Below are positions 49,497 to 58,252 of a stretch of DNA of 64,000 nt, piece after piece (the first letter of the stretch is position 1; each line of letters starts with the position of its first letter). Made by a program: the position numbers and the translations under genes. Source of the stretch: Rhodococcus sp. (in: high G+C Gram-positive bacteria) (GTDB taxonomy: Bacteria > Actinomycetota > Actinomycetes > Mycobacteriales > Mycobacteriaceae); NCBI GenBank assembly GCA_012514505.1, contig JAAZAD010000512.1, positions 1 to 64,000 on the forward strand, in the 5' to 3' direction. The notes below the pieces were generated by a model, which was not told the DNA's origin, ran no database searches, and was given only the letters and a program-made list of their open reading frames with translations.

Positions 49497-51296
49497 GTGC
49501 GTGAATACACCAGCCCCGACACTTTCACCGTGGCAGACAGGGAGAACGCAGTCCTCACGGTCTTCGCACAGGCAGAGAGTAATCCGGACCGGGTGATGTA
49601 CTCACGCCCGGAAAACAGCGGATGGGTCGACGTCAATGCGCAGGATTTCGCCGCGCTGGTTCTGGGCGTGGCAAAAGGGTTCATCGCAAACGGTGTCGAG
49701 TCGGGCGACCGCATCGCACTGCTCTCCGCCACGAGATTCGAATGGTCGCTCCTCGACTACGCGATCTGGGCGGCCGGCTGCGCATCGGTCCCCATCTACG
49801 ATTCTTCGTCCCCCGACCAGATTCGGTGGATCATCGAGGATTCGGGCGCGGTGGCGGCCGTCGTCGAAACGGCCGAGCATGCGAAGAGCTTCGAAGGGGA
49901 CGGCACCCCGTACACGTTGAAGCGCACGCTCGTCATCGACCAGGACGCAGTCGGCACGTTGATCAAGGACGGAGCAGCGATCGACGACTCAGAGGTGTTC
50001 AAGCGGGTCGTGGCCCTCACGGCCGCAGATCTCGCGTCCCTCGTCTACACCTCGGGTACCACCGGCCGTCCCAAGGGTTGTGTGCTGACGCATCGCAACT
50101 TTCTGTCCGAGGTGCGTGCGCTGCTCGCTGCACCGATCGGTGATGTTGCGCGGCCCGGAAATCGGGCGCTGACCTTCCTGCCGCTCGCGCACGTGCTGGC
50201 GAGGGCCGTGTCGCTCGCCATGTTCGAGGGCGGCGCCACACAGGCGCACTGGTCCGATTTCGGCAGCGTCACCGGTCAGTTCGAACGGTTCGAACCGAAC
50301 ACGATTCTCGGTGTCCCACGGGTGTTCGAGAAGGTGCGGGACGGGGCGGCGGCGAAAGCGGCCAAGGGTGGAAAGCTGCAGAAGACGATCTTCGAGTTCG
50401 CCGAGTCGACCGCCGTCGCCTACAGCGAGGCGCAGGACAACGGCGGACCCAACGCCGTTCTGAAAGCGAAGCGTGCGGTCGCGGACAAGTTGGTTTATGC
50501 GAAGCTTCGCGCCGCGCTCGGTGGCGACTGTTGGTGGGCGATATCCGGTGGCGGCGCACTCATGCCGAGCCTCGGCCACTTCTTTCGCGGGATGGGTGTT
50601 CCGGTGTACGAAGGGTATGGGCTCACCGAATCCACTGCCGCGCACTGCGTCAACGTTCCGGGGGAGCAGAAGATCGGAACGGTGGGGAAGCCACTCGGCG
50701 GCCACGGCGTGCGGGTGCGCGACGACGGTGAGCTCGAACTGCGTGGTGGCGTGATCTTCGAGGGCTACTGGAGAAACGAGAAGGCCACCGCAGAATCGCT
50801 CCACGACGGGTGGTTTCGTACCGGCGACCTCGGTGAGATCGACGACGAGGGGTACGTCACGATCACCGGCCGGACGAAGGATCTACTCGTCACCGCCGGC
50901 GGAAAGAACGTGTCACCAGGCCCACTGGAAGACCGCCTGAGGTCGCATCCGATCGTGTCGCAGGCGGTGGTGGTGGGTGACGGCCGCCCGTTCATCGGCG
51001 TCCTGCTCACCCTCGACGAGTCCGAGTTCGGCAAGTGGAAGTCAGCGAACGGCAGGCCGTCCGACGCCACGCCTGCCGACCTGCAAGACGACGAGCAGTT
51101 GCGTGTCGAGGTCCAGAAGGCCGTCGACGACGCGAACACGACGGTGTCTCACACGGAGTCCATCAAGAAGTTCGTGCTGCTCGGCCAAGACCTGAGCGAG
51201 GAGGGCGGCGAACTGACCGCGACTCTCAAGGTCAAACGCAACGTCGTCACCGAACGGTTCGCCGACGAGATCGACGGGATGTACCGGAAGGGATGA
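49497..51296 (+). CDS. Long-chain acyl-CoA synthetase, FadD15-like (second copy)
   Basis: 599-residue fatty acyl-CoA ligase paralogous along its whole length to the gene at 26396. P-loop YTSGTTGRPKGCVLTHRN, YEGYGLTESTAAHCVNV, GWFRTGDLGEIDDEGYVTITGRTKDL, and C-domain HPIVSQAVVVGDGRPFIGVLL. GTG 49497 (VREYTSPDTF) is chosen because GGAG lies 9 nt upstream and the paralogue also begins GTG-Arg-Glu; the ORF track extends it into the leader. A TACAGT hexamer about 60 bp upstream could be its -10. Convergent with the endonuclease IV gene. Confidence 0.93.
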   Translation: MREYTSPDTFTVADRENAVLTVFAQAESNPDRVMYSRPENSGWVDVNAQDFAALVLGVAKGFIANGVESGDRIALLSATRFEWSLLDYAIWAAGCASVPIYDSSSPDQIRWIIEDSGAVAAVVETAEHAKSFEGDGTPYTLKRTLVIDQDAVGTLIKDGAAIDDSEVFKRVVALTAADLASLVYTSGTTGRPKGCVLTHRNFLSEVRALLAAPIGDVARPGNRALTFLPLAHVLARAVSLAMFEGGATQAHWSDFGSVTGQFERFEPNTILGVPRVFEKVRDGAAAKAAKGGKLQKTIFEFAESTAVAYSEAQDNGGPNAVLKAKRAVADKLVYAKLRAALGGDCWWAISGGGALMPSLGHFFRGMGVPVYEGYGLTESTAAHCVNVPGEQKIGTVGKPLGGHGVRVRDDGELELRGGVIFEGYWRNEKATAESLHDGWFRTGDLGEIDDEGYVTITGRTKDLLVTAGGKNVSPGPLEDRLRSHPIVSQAVVVGDGRPFIGVLLTLDESEFGKWKSANGRPSDATPADLQDDEQLRVEVQKAVDDANTTVSHTESIKKFVLLGQDLSEEGGELTATLKVKRNVVTERFADEIDGMYRKG

Positions 51297-51305
51297 CCCT
51301 CGGCC

Positions 51306-52079
51306 TCAGTTTGCGGTGGCCTCGCGTAGGTAAGCCAGGTCCTCCGCCATGCCGTCGGCGGGAGTTTCGAGGATCACCGGGGCATCTGCGGTCCGCACCA
51401 CTTCGGCTAGCACTTCGGGGTCGATGGTGCCCTCGGAGATGTTGGCGTGCCGGTCGCGTGCAGACCCGAACTCGTCGCGCGAATTGTTGAGGTGGACGAG
51501 GTCGATGCGGCCGGTGATGGCCTTGATTCGTTCCACGGCACCGACGAGGTCCTCACCTGCCGCCCACGCGTGACAGGTGTCGAGGCAGAAACCGGCGCCG
51601 TAATCGCCGACCGCGTCCCACAGCCTCGCGATGTCGTCGAAGTAACGGGTCATCGCGGCATCGCCGCCCGCGGTGTTCTCGATCAAGATCGGGACCGGGA
51701 ACCCGCCCTTCTCCTCCTGGCGGGTGAACAGCTTGCGCCAGTTCGTCACCCCTTCCGCGACGTCCTCACCCGCGCGAACATGCCCACCGTGAACGACGAG
51801 CCCGATGGCGCCGATGTCGGCGGCAGCCTGCGCCTGCTCCGACACCGCCTTCCGTGAAGGCATCCGCAGCCGGTTGTTCAGGCTCGCCACGTTGATGACG
51901 TACGACGAGTGGACCACCACGTCGATCGGGCTGGCCAGAATCTGCTCCGTCCGCGGGTGCGGCGCCGGTTTGTTCCACTTCTGCGGATCGGTGACGAACA
52001 GTTGGACGATGTCCGCGCCCAGTTCCTCACCGTGACCGATCGGGTCGTCGTCCTGGCGTACGTGTGCCCCTAGTCGCAT
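51306..52079 (-). CDS. nfo: Endonuclease IV (AP endonuclease)
   Basis: Base-excision-repair enzyme that cleaves 5' to abasic sites using three zinc ions. TIM-barrel of 257 residues with the metal-ligand motifs VVHSSYVINVAS, VVHGGHV, ILIENTAGG, CLDTCHAWAAG, LVHLNNSRDEFGSARDRHANI and VILETP. Short compared with E. coli Nfo (285) but normal for actinobacteria. TACCCT lies 6 nt before the ATG, so the mRNA is probably leaderless. It lies upstream of, and on the same strand as, nothing obviously linked; the FadD gene converges on it. Confidence 0.95.
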   Translation of the reverse strand: MRLGAHVRQDDDPIGHGEELGADIVQLFVTDPQKWNKPAPHPRTEQILASPIDVVVHSSYVINVASLNNRLRMPSRKAVSEQAQAAADIGAIGLVVHGGHVRAGEDVAEGVTNWRKLFTRQEEKGGFPVPILIENTAGGDAAMTRYFDDIARLWDAVGDYGAGFCLDTCHAWAAGEDLVGAVERIKAITGRIDLVHLNNSRDEFGSARDRHANISEGTIDPEVLAEVVRTADAPVILETPADGMAEDLAYLREATAN

Positions 52080-52085
52080 GTATTC

Positions 52086-52091
52086 AGGGTA
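52086..52091 (-). promoter_or_regulatory. -10 hexamer TACCCT for leaderless endonuclease IV mRNA
   Basis: On the minus strand TACCCT is followed by 6 nt and the ATG at 52079. Confidence 0.5.
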
Positions 52092-52119
52092 TGCGGTTGG
52101 TGTGGAGTACGGAGTGCGT

Positions 52120-52887
52120 CTAGACGACGCCGACGTAGCGGAGCATCATTGAATCGGGACCGCCTGACACCACGTCGGCGCTGATACCGAAGACGTCGGC
52201 GAGCAGTCCGGTGGTGAGCACAGCCTCCGGCGCGCCATCGGCCACGACGCGACCGCGATCGATCACCGCGATGCGAGTGCAGATGGTCGCCGCCAACTGG
52301 ATGTCGTGCAACACCACGGCGGTCGCCTTCTCCGGACTCTCGCGAATCAAGCGCATGAGCTGCAGCTGACTGCGAATATCCAGATGATTGGTCGGTTCGT
52401 CCAGCAACATGACCGGTGCCTCCTGTGCGAACGCTCTCGCCAGCTGGGTGCGCTGCTTTTCGCCACCCGACAGTGTCCGCCACCGGCGGTCGGCGAAATT
52501 CGCAAGTTCCACGCGGTCGAGTGCCGAGCAGATGGCCACACGATCGGCCTCGGACAGCCCGGACAGACGACCGCGGTGGGGAATTCGGCCCAACGCCACC
52601 ACGTCGGCCACCGTCAGATCCACCTCGGTCGTCGGATTCTGGCCCACGAAGGCAATGCGACGGGAGCGCTGCCGGCCGCCGAGTCGGCCGAGGATCTGCT
52701 CATCGAATGTCACGGTGCCGGAACTGGCTTCGGTGATCCCGCCCAGGCAGCGCAACAGTGACGTCTTCCCCGATCCGTTGGGTCCGAGGATTCCCAGCAC
52801 CTCGCCGGCGTCCACGGACAGCGAGACGCGGTCGACGATGGTGCGCGAGCGGGCTTTCCACGTGAGGTGGTGTGCGGTCAGACTCAC
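52120..52887 (-). CDS. ABC importer ATP-binding protein, FecE/BtuD type ('proposed F420-0 transporter' group)
   Basis: 255-residue ATPase of a metal-chelate/cobalamin-type importer and last gene of a four-gene operon. Walker A GPNGSGKTSLLRCLGG, Q-loop FVGQNPTTEVDLTVADVV, signature TLSGGEKQRTQLARAFA, Walker B PVMLLDEPTNHLDI and H-loop TAVVLHDIQLAAT. GTG 52887 overlaps the TGA of the permease gene (GTGA), which fixes the start; the ORF-track start is inside the permease. The last codons, GGPDSMMLRYVGVV, are not needed for function. Zn or Zn-chelate import is inferred from the operon's Zur-like box. Confidence 0.9.
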   Translation of the reverse strand: MSLTAHHLTWKARSRTIVDRVSLSVDAGEVLGILGPNGSGKTSLLRCLGGITEASSGTVTFDEQILGRLGGRQRSRRIAFVGQNPTTEVDLTVADVVALGRIPHRGRLSGLSEADRVAICSALDRVELANFADRRWRTLSGGEKQRTQLARAFAQEAPVMLLDEPTNHLDIRSQLQLMRLIRESPEKATAVVLHDIQLAATICTRIAVIDRGRVVADGAPEAVLTTGLLADVFGISADVVSGGPDSMMLRYVGVV

Positions 52888-53936
52888 GACGCACCCGCCC
52901 CGGTCTGCTCGCGACGACGCATGATCATCAAGAATGCGGGCACTCCGATGAGCGCGGTCACCACGCCGACCGGGATCTCGGAATCGAGTGCCGAACGAGC
53001 CACGGCGTCGGCCCAGATCAGGAAGACCGCACCGACCACAGCCGAACCTGCGAGCAGGCTGCGGTGCGCCGTGAGGCCTAGCATGCGCACTGCGTGCGGG
53101 ACGATCAGTCCTACGAACCCGATGGCCCCCACGGCGGCAACCACCGCCGCGACAGAGAGCGCCGTGACCATCACCATCCGGCGCCGGACCCGATCGATGT
53201 CGATGCCCAGCCCAGCCGCCGTCTCCCCGCCGAACGCCAACCCGTCGAGCGTGAGGCTCCGTGTCCAGAACGCGACACCGGCCACAGCTGTGACCAGGGC
53301 GACCACCGCCAGAGAGTCCCATCGCGCCGTCGACATGGATCCCAACAGCCAGTAGAGGATTCCGCGCGCGGCGTCGGCATCACCCGCCGCCGTGACGACC
53401 AGCGACGTGAGAGCCGCGAACAGCTGACCCACCACGACGCCGATCAGCACGATCCGCGACGAGGACGTGAATCCTCGCCCCAACAACGCGAATACCAGTG
53501 CCAACGACAGCACCGCGCCTGCGAATGCCCCCGCCGACATGCTCACCGCTCCGCCGCCCATTCCCAGGACGAACACCAGGACCGCACCTGTCGAGGCACC
53601 CGAGGACACACCCAGCAGATACGGGTCTGCAAGCGGGTTCCCCGTGATCGCCTGCAACACACAACCGCAGATCGCGAGGGCCGCGCCCACCACGCCGGCC
53701 ATGAGCGTGCGCGGCAACCGCAGTTCCCAGATCACCGAATCGATCAACGGCGGTGGCATGGTGACCGGAAGACCCAGGTGACCGGCGATCGACGTGACAA
53801 CCAGCTGAGGCGACAGCCCCGCCGACCCCACGAGAACCGCGCCGACGACCGAGAGCAACAACGCCGCGACGATCAGCAGACCGGTCCAGGCGGGCCTGTG
53901 TGTACGGCCACCCGAACGGGTGGCGGTGGTGGTCAT
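52884..53936 (-). CDS. ABC importer permease, FecCD/BtuC type ('proposed F420-0 transporter' group)
   Basis: 350-residue permease with about ten helices. Conserved segments VIWELRLPRTLMAGVVGAAL, VLQAITGNPLADPYLLGVSS, SLVVTAAGDADAARGILYWL, GAIGFVGLIVPHAVRML and SEIPVGVVTALIGVPAFLMI. The ADPYLLGVSSGASTGAV and ARGILYWLLGSMSTARW wording resembles, from memory, the group some pipelines call 'putative F420-0 ABC transporter permease', a name based on profile inference rather than transport data. ATG 53936 overlaps the methyltransferase TGA (ATGA). Confidence 0.9.
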   Translation of the reverse strand: MTTTATRSGGRTHRPAWTGLLIVAALLLSVVGAVLVGSAGLSPQLVVTSIAGHLGLPVTMPPPLIDSVIWELRLPRTLMAGVVGAALAICGCVLQAITGNPLADPYLLGVSSGASTGAVLVFVLGMGGGAVSMSAGAFAGAVLSLALVFALLGRGFTSSSRIVLIGVVVGQLFAALTSLVVTAAGDADAARGILYWLLGSMSTARWDSLAVVALVTAVAGVAFWTRSLTLDGLAFGGETAAGLGIDIDRVRRRMVMVTALSVAAVVAAVGAIGFVGLIVPHAVRMLGLTAHRSLLAGSAVVGAVFLIWADAVARSALDSEIPVGVVTALIGVPAFLMIMRRREQTGAGAS

Positions 53937-54700
53937 TTCTGCGCGAGGATTACGTAATCGTCGTACAACTGCCACAGCGTTCCGGCCTCGCCGAAGCCGC
54001 CGATCCGTAGGGCGCCGATATGAAAATCGGGGCTGAGGTCCGGGTTGGGCGGCCGGTTGGCGAACCTGCGGGTTCGTTCGTCCGCATACTTTGCCCACGG
54101 GCCCTGTTCCGTTGCGGCGGTGAACCACTCGTTCCACGTCAACGAGCCCTCCGTGCGACCACGCTCCTGGCTGCGCCGATCATCTGCGTCCGACAGCAGG
54201 GAGAACAGTCGGCGTCCATCGTCGAATCGCAGGTGGTCGGCGTTGAGGAACACCCCGCCCACGGGCAACAGCCCTCCGAGGTCTTGGTAGAGGCCGGTGA
54301 GAACCGGCGCCGACAGCCAGTGGAGCGCAGTAGAGCTCACCGCTGCGGAGATCTCGGTGTGGGGAAGGGCGGCGGTCCAGTCGGGATCGGTGAGGTCGAC
54401 ATCGAGGAGGGTGACGCGATCCCCGTATCCGGCCAGTGCGTGCCGACCGAGTTCCAGGAGCAGCGGGTCGTAGTCCACGCCCACCACTCGCACCGACTCG
54501 AAGCGCTGCAAAATGCGCTCGGTCAGCGATCCGGGTCCACAGGCGAGATCGAGGACGACGCTGTCGGACTCGATCACCGCTGCCAGCGCGTCGAGGACGA
54601 TCTCGAACCGGGCTTCTCGGTCGGTGATGTAGGCGGTTTGCTGCGAGTCCCAGGTTCGCAGGAGTGTCTGGGCGCGTACGGAATCTGCTGTGGCGTTCAT
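53933..54700 (-). CDS. Class I SAM-dependent methyltransferase inside the importer operon
   Basis: 255 residues with the Rossmann SAM site VVLDLACGPGSLTERIL (motif I), VRVVGVDYDPLLLELGR (motif II) and the late strand GGVFLNADHLRFDDGRR. It is overlapped by its neighbours on both sides with ATGA junctions, so it is expressed in step with the substrate-binding protein and permease. It might modify or process an imported chelator, or be regulatory; no direct evidence separates these. Small-molecule rather than DNA methylation is suggested by the fold class. ATG 54700. Confidence 0.88.
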   Translation of the reverse strand: MNATADSVRAQTLLRTWDSQQTAYITDREARFEIVLDALAAVIESDSVVLDLACGPGSLTERILQRFESVRVVGVDYDPLLLELGRHALAGYGDRVTLLDVDLTDPDWTAALPHTEISAAVSSTALHWLSAPVLTGLYQDLGGLLPVGGVFLNADHLRFDDGRRLFSLLSDADDRRSQERGRTEGSLTWNEWFTAATEQGPWAKYADERTRRFANRPPNPDLSPDFHIGALRIGGFGEAGTLWQLYDDYVILAQK

Positions 54701-55686
54701 TCGAAACTTTCTGTGTTCGTCAGCCAGTGGTCGAGCTCGGAGACAGCTGCGGCGGAGCGGATGGAGGGATCCATGGCGGTCCCGGAGAGTGCGACGATCC
54801 GGTCGGTGCGGACCGCGGACAGATTCCATGCGACCGGATCGGACCGCAGGAGTTCGATCTTCTCCTCGGCGCTGTCACCCGGTCGCCCTCGACTACTCAG
54901 ATCGGCCACCACGATCACGTCGGGATCGCGCTTTGCGATCTGTTCCCAGGACATCTCCGGCCAACTGCTGGTGGTGACATCGTCGAAAGCATTGCGCAGC
55001 CCTACCGCCTCGCTGATTGCCGAGGGCATCCCGCCTGCGCCCGCCACGATCGGAACGCCGTTGTAGGTGGAGTAGAACCACGCGACTGTCGGCGGGTTGT
55101 CGGAATCACGTGAGGCGTCGTCGAGGATCTGTTGTTGTTCGGCAACCAACTGTGCGGCCGCAGCCTCGGCACCGAAGATTTCGCCCAGATCGCGATACTC
55201 GTCGAACAATCTCTCGAAGGATGCGGGGACTGACGAGGTGCCAGGGCAGTTCGTCTCGGAAACATAGGACGGCACTCCGAGTCGTCGCAGTTCTTCGACC
55301 GTGCCGACACCGGCGTCGCTGTAGAACGATCCGAGCGTCGAGTAGGTGAAGTCGGGGAGCGCCGCACGCAACTGCTCGGCAGAGATGCTCGCCGAATTGA
55401 GCACCGGTATGTCCTCGTAGTCGTGCGCGAGTTCGGGGAGCGGCTCGTCGACTTGGTATCCCTGCCCGGCCATGCGATCGCCGACGCCGAGCGCGACCAG
55501 GATCTCGGTCGCGTTCTGTTCCAGAGTGACCGCGCGCTCCGGAGGGCCGTCGACGTGGATGTCATGGCCACAGTTCTCGATTGTGACGTCCGCATCCGCA
55601 GCCGCGGCGTCGTGCTCGGTCACCGAGCATCCCGCGAGAGCCGCTGCGAGCACCATCCCACAACAGGGAATGGAAATCATTTTCAT
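54697..55686 (-). CDS. ABC importer substrate-binding lipoprotein, FecB/BtuF type
   Basis: 329-residue lipoprotein capturing the ligand outside the membrane. Short signal MKMISIPCCGMVLAAALAGC with lipid Cys at 20. Mature domain VTIENCGHDIHVDGPPERAV, EQNATEILVALGVGDRMAGQ, then long interdomain helix and PEMSWEQIAKRDPDVIVVAD. These features match the type III metal-chelate/cobalamin binding fold and the 'F420-0' binding-protein group. No His cluster typical of ZnuA is seen, so a chelated ligand is more likely than free Zn. First gene of the operon; a Zur-like box covers codons 1-5 and TAATCT lies 6 nt upstream. Confidence 0.88.
   Translation of the reverse strand: MKMISIPCCGMVLAAALAGCSVTEHDAAAADADVTIENCGHDIHVDGPPERAVTLEQNATEILVALGVGDRMAGQGYQVDEPLPELAHDYEDIPVLNSASISAEQLRAALPDFTYSTLGSFYSDAGVGTVEELRRLGVPSYVSETNCPGTSSVPASFERLFDEYRDLGEIFGAEAAAAQLVAEQQQILDDASRDSDNPPTVAWFYSTYNGVPIVAGAGGMPSAISEAVGLRNAFDDVTTSSWPEMSWEQIAKRDPDVIVVADLSSRGRPGDSAEEKIELLRSDPVAWNLSAVRTDRIVALSGTAMDPSIRSAAAVSELDHWLTNTESFE
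55671..55685. promoter_or_regulatory. Zur (zinc uptake regulator)-like box over the importer start codon
   Basis: On the minus strand TGAAAATGATTTCCA differs at one position from TGAAAATGATTTTCA, a perfect dyad corresponding to the core I recall for actinobacterial Zur boxes. It begins at the T of the ATG, i.e. at the predicted transcription start, an ideal place for repression. DtxR/IdeR boxes (TTAGGTTAG-type) look different. The identification rests on remembered consensus, not on a motif scan. Confidence 0.65.
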
Positions 55687-55692
55687 AAACGG

Positions 55693-55698
55693 AGATTA
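55693..55698 (-). promoter_or_regulatory. -10 hexamer TAATCT for the leaderless importer operon
   Basis: On the minus strand TAATCT is followed by 6 nt and the ATG at 55686, placing the start site on the start codon next to the Zur-like box. Confidence 0.55.
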
Positions 55699-55811
55699 GC
55701 ATCGGTCCACGATGTCCAGCGCACCTGGTCGGCTCCTGTGCGGGGGTAGTCTCGGCGTGTCAAGAACTCCCGGAATCCGCGATGCGGATGCAGGGTCCGC
55801 TAGGAGGCGCC

Positions 55812-57017
55812 ATGTCGGACACCCCACGAGACCCGTCCGATTTCGAGACGGTCGAGGAGCGTCGCGCTCGCGTGTCCGCCCAAGTGCGGGCCTGGTGTGA
55901 GAACGCCCGCATCGACGGCCGCCACGAGCAGCTGTCCGACGAGGCGGCGGTTCTCATCGCGAGTGGACACCTCGACGAGGCAACACGAGACGTTCTCGCA
56001 AACCGTCGTCGTGCGGGTAGACAGATCCCGTCGATCGGCGGATTCGCGGCGTTGCGCGCGCTGACCGACGAGTACCACGACGTTGCGCGCAGGGCCGACT
56101 CGATGAAGCCCGGACCTGCTCAATTGGTGTTCAAGTTCCGGGCCACCGAAGTAGCCAAAAAGCTGAAGGCCATGCGCGCGACCGTGGTCAACTCGACCAC
56201 GCACTACGCCACCGGCGTACGGCAGATCCGCCGCGACCGCCGCGACGGACTGCACCTCGACCCCGCCCAGCGGGACGCGTTGTTCGCGGCCCTGCAACAC
56301 ACTCCGACGCCGAGCACCGGGAACTGGCTGTCCGACGCCGGAAAGGTCGTCCGGAACACCACCGTCGACAGACTTTCCGAGCTGTCCGGGACGGGCACCG
56401 TTGCGGGCCTCGGACGCAGGGTGGCGGATGTCATCGGCCGCGGGACCGAACCCGAGCACGACGAATTCGCCGACCCTTACGACGCCCTCCTGTTCCTGGC
56501 AGGGATGCTCTACGACCGCATCAACGGTTCGTCGACCTGGCATTCGGAGCACTTCGCGATTCAGCGGCACCAACTCGATCTCGGTCTGGAGCTGACGCAG
56601 ATCGCAGTCGACGCCATCGCTCTGCGTGGGATCACGGGGGAGCTGGCGCAGGCCTTGCGGGGCACCTATGGCGATGCCGCGCGCGAGCAAATTCGGTCGA
56701 GGCAGCAGGCGCTGGGTCCGGTGTGGGGGCAATTGGTCGAGCGGGTAGCGGCGTTGGCTCGTATCGGTGATCTCGTGGCTCAGGCCGAGGTTGCGCTGCG
56801 GTCGGTGATGGCGGTGCGCCACACGATGAGCTTGGACAGCCGGATCGACGAGTTGATCGCACGATCCGGGAATCGGGAGCTTTCGGTGGAGAACACGCAC
56901 TTCGTCGGGGATCAGTTCGCAGGGGTCGACGAGCTGATGGGCACGTATCAGAGCGCGTTGTACGGCGATATTGCCGCGTTGACGGCCTGGTCCGATCACG
57001 GCAGCGCCGGACGGTAG
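55812..57017 (+). CDS. Hypothetical protein (401 aa)
   Basis: No family recognised. The product is soluble and helix-rich: charged N-terminus (MSDTPRDPSDFETVEERRAR), EVAKKLKAMRATVVNSTTHY, RQIRRDRRDGLHLDPAQRD, then PYDALLFLAGMLYDRINGSS and a long C-terminal helical region (LGPVWGQLVERVAALARIGD). No signal peptide or membrane helix. The start ATG 55812 has AGGAGG upstream and begins a clear coding frame; the ORF-track start at 55782 is not supported. Divergent from the metal importer operon, convergent with nothing; followed by thiolase on the same strand. Confidence 0.72.
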   Translation: MSDTPRDPSDFETVEERRARVSAQVRAWCENARIDGRHEQLSDEAAVLIASGHLDEATRDVLANRRRAGRQIPSIGGFAALRALTDEYHDVARRADSMKPGPAQLVFKFRATEVAKKLKAMRATVVNSTTHYATGVRQIRRDRRDGLHLDPAQRDALFAALQHTPTPSTGNWLSDAGKVVRNTTVDRLSELSGTGTVAGLGRRVADVIGRGTEPEHDEFADPYDALLFLAGMLYDRINGSSTWHSEHFAIQRHQLDLGLELTQIAVDAIALRGITGELAQALRGTYGDAAREQIRSRQQALGPVWGQLVERVAALARIGDLVAQAEVALRSVMAVRHTMSLDSRIDELIARSGNRELSVENTHFVGDQFAGVDELMGTYQSALYGDIAALTAWSDHGSAGR

Positions 57018-57045
57018 GCACCGGACCCCGAATACTTCGGTGTCC

Positions 57046-57051
57046 TACCAT
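57046..57051 (+). promoter_or_regulatory. -10 hexamer TACCAT for leaderless thiolase mRNA
   Basis: TACCAT is followed by 6 nt and ATG 57058, supporting that start over GTG 57040. Confidence 0.5.
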
Positions 57052-57057
57052 TTGCTG

Positions 57058-58239
57058 ATGACCAATCCCGAAAAGATCATCGTCGTCGACGGAGCACGGA
57101 CCCCGATCGGCAGTTTCGGTGGCGCGTTCAAGGACGTGCCCGCCCACGAACTCGGCGCCACTGCAACGAAGGCAGCCCTCGAACGTGCGGGTGTGGCCGC
57201 CGAGGACATCGACGAGGTGGTGATGGGCTGCATCGGTCAGGTCGGGCCGGACGCCTACAACGCTCGTCGGGTCGCGCTTGCTTCCGGGCTGCCCGAGAGC
57301 ACTCCGGCGTTCACAGTGAACCGCCTGTGCGGCAGTGGCCTCCAGGCAGTGTGGAGCGCGGCTCAGCAGATGCGCTGGGGCAGCGCGGACATCACCGTCG
57401 CCGGTGGTGACGAGTCGATGTCCCGGATGCCGTTCTACGACTTCTCGTCGCGCAGCGGTTACAAGCTGGGTGACCGCAAGCTGGTCGACGGCACGGTCGC
57501 GATGCTCACCGATCCGTTCAGCAACGCCCACATGGGACGCACCGCCGAGGCGGTTGCCCGTAAGTACGACGTGAGCCGCGAGCAGCAGGACGAGTTCGCC
57601 GTCGAGTCGCAGCGCCGCGCAGCCACCGATGCCGCGCAGGCCGCGTTCGCAGAGGAGATCACGGCGGTCGAGACCGGTGGCCGTCGGTCGGTGACGGTCG
57701 ACAAGGACGAGCACCTCAAGCCGGGCACGACGATGGAAACCCTGGCCAAGCTGCGGCCCGCGTTCGAAGAGGGCGGCTCGGTCACGGCTGGAAATGCCTC
57801 CGGCATCAACGACGGCGCTGGCTCGCTCGTGCTGGCTCGTGAGTCGGTCGCGCAGGAGAAGGGGCTGACCGGGTTGGTCAGCCTGGAGGCCGTTGCTACC
57901 GCAGCGATGGATCCGGGTCTCATGGGCTATGCGCCCGTGTTGGCGCTGCGGAACCTGTTCGAGCAGACCGGCACCACGCCGGGCGACATCGATGTCGTCG
58001 AACTCAACGAGGCGTTCGCGTCGCAGGCCATCGCCGTGATCCGTGATGCGAACCTCGATCCGGAGAAGACCAACCCGTACGGCGGGGCCATTGCGCTCGG
58101 ACACCCTGTCGGTGCGACAGGCGCGATCCTGAGCCTGCGTGTCGCCAAGGATCTGGTGCGTCGCGATCTCGAACTCGGCGTCGTCACCATGTGCATCGGT
58201 GGCGGTCAGGCGCTCGCAGCACTGTTCCGTCGGGTCTGA
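57058..58239 (+). CDS. Acetyl-CoA C-acetyltransferase (thiolase)
   Basis: 393-residue thiolase joining or cleaving acetyl/acyl-CoA. Nucleophilic Cys in VNRLCGSGLQAV (about residue 90), ELNEAFASQAIAV, NPYGGAIALGHPVGATGA (His) and the second catalytic Cys in TMCIGGGQALAALF. Length is normal. The reaction could be biosynthetic (2 acetyl-CoA to acetoacetyl-CoA) or degradative; the neighbourhood does not decide. ATG 57058 gives MTNPEKIIVVDGARTP, the typical N-terminus. Confidence 0.95.
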   Translation: MTNPEKIIVVDGARTPIGSFGGAFKDVPAHELGATATKAALERAGVAAEDIDEVVMGCIGQVGPDAYNARRVALASGLPESTPAFTVNRLCGSGLQAVWSAAQQMRWGSADITVAGGDESMSRMPFYDFSSRSGYKLGDRKLVDGTVAMLTDPFSNAHMGRTAEAVARKYDVSREQQDEFAVESQRRAATDAAQAAFAEEITAVETGGRRSVTVDKDEHLKPGTTMETLAKLRPAFEEGGSVTAGNASGINDGAGSLVLARESVAQEKGLTGLVSLEAVATAAMDPGLMGYAPVLALRNLFEQTGTTPGDIDVVELNEAFASQAIAVIRDANLDPEKTNPYGGAIALGHPVGATGAILSLRVAKDLVRRDLELGVVTMCIGGGQALAALFRRV

Positions 58240-58252
58240 CCACACCCCCTCG

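Noticed and set aside
55671-55685. Fur or DtxR/IdeR box instead of Zur
   Set aside because: The sequence lacks the TTAGGTTAG-type half-sites of DtxR/IdeR; the AAAATNATTTT-type centre is closest to Zur. Fur-family ambiguity remains, so confidence was kept moderate.
56632-58245. 537-aa minus-strand ORF
   Set aside because: Antisense to thiolase and the hypothetical gene; composition typical of GC-rich shadow frames.
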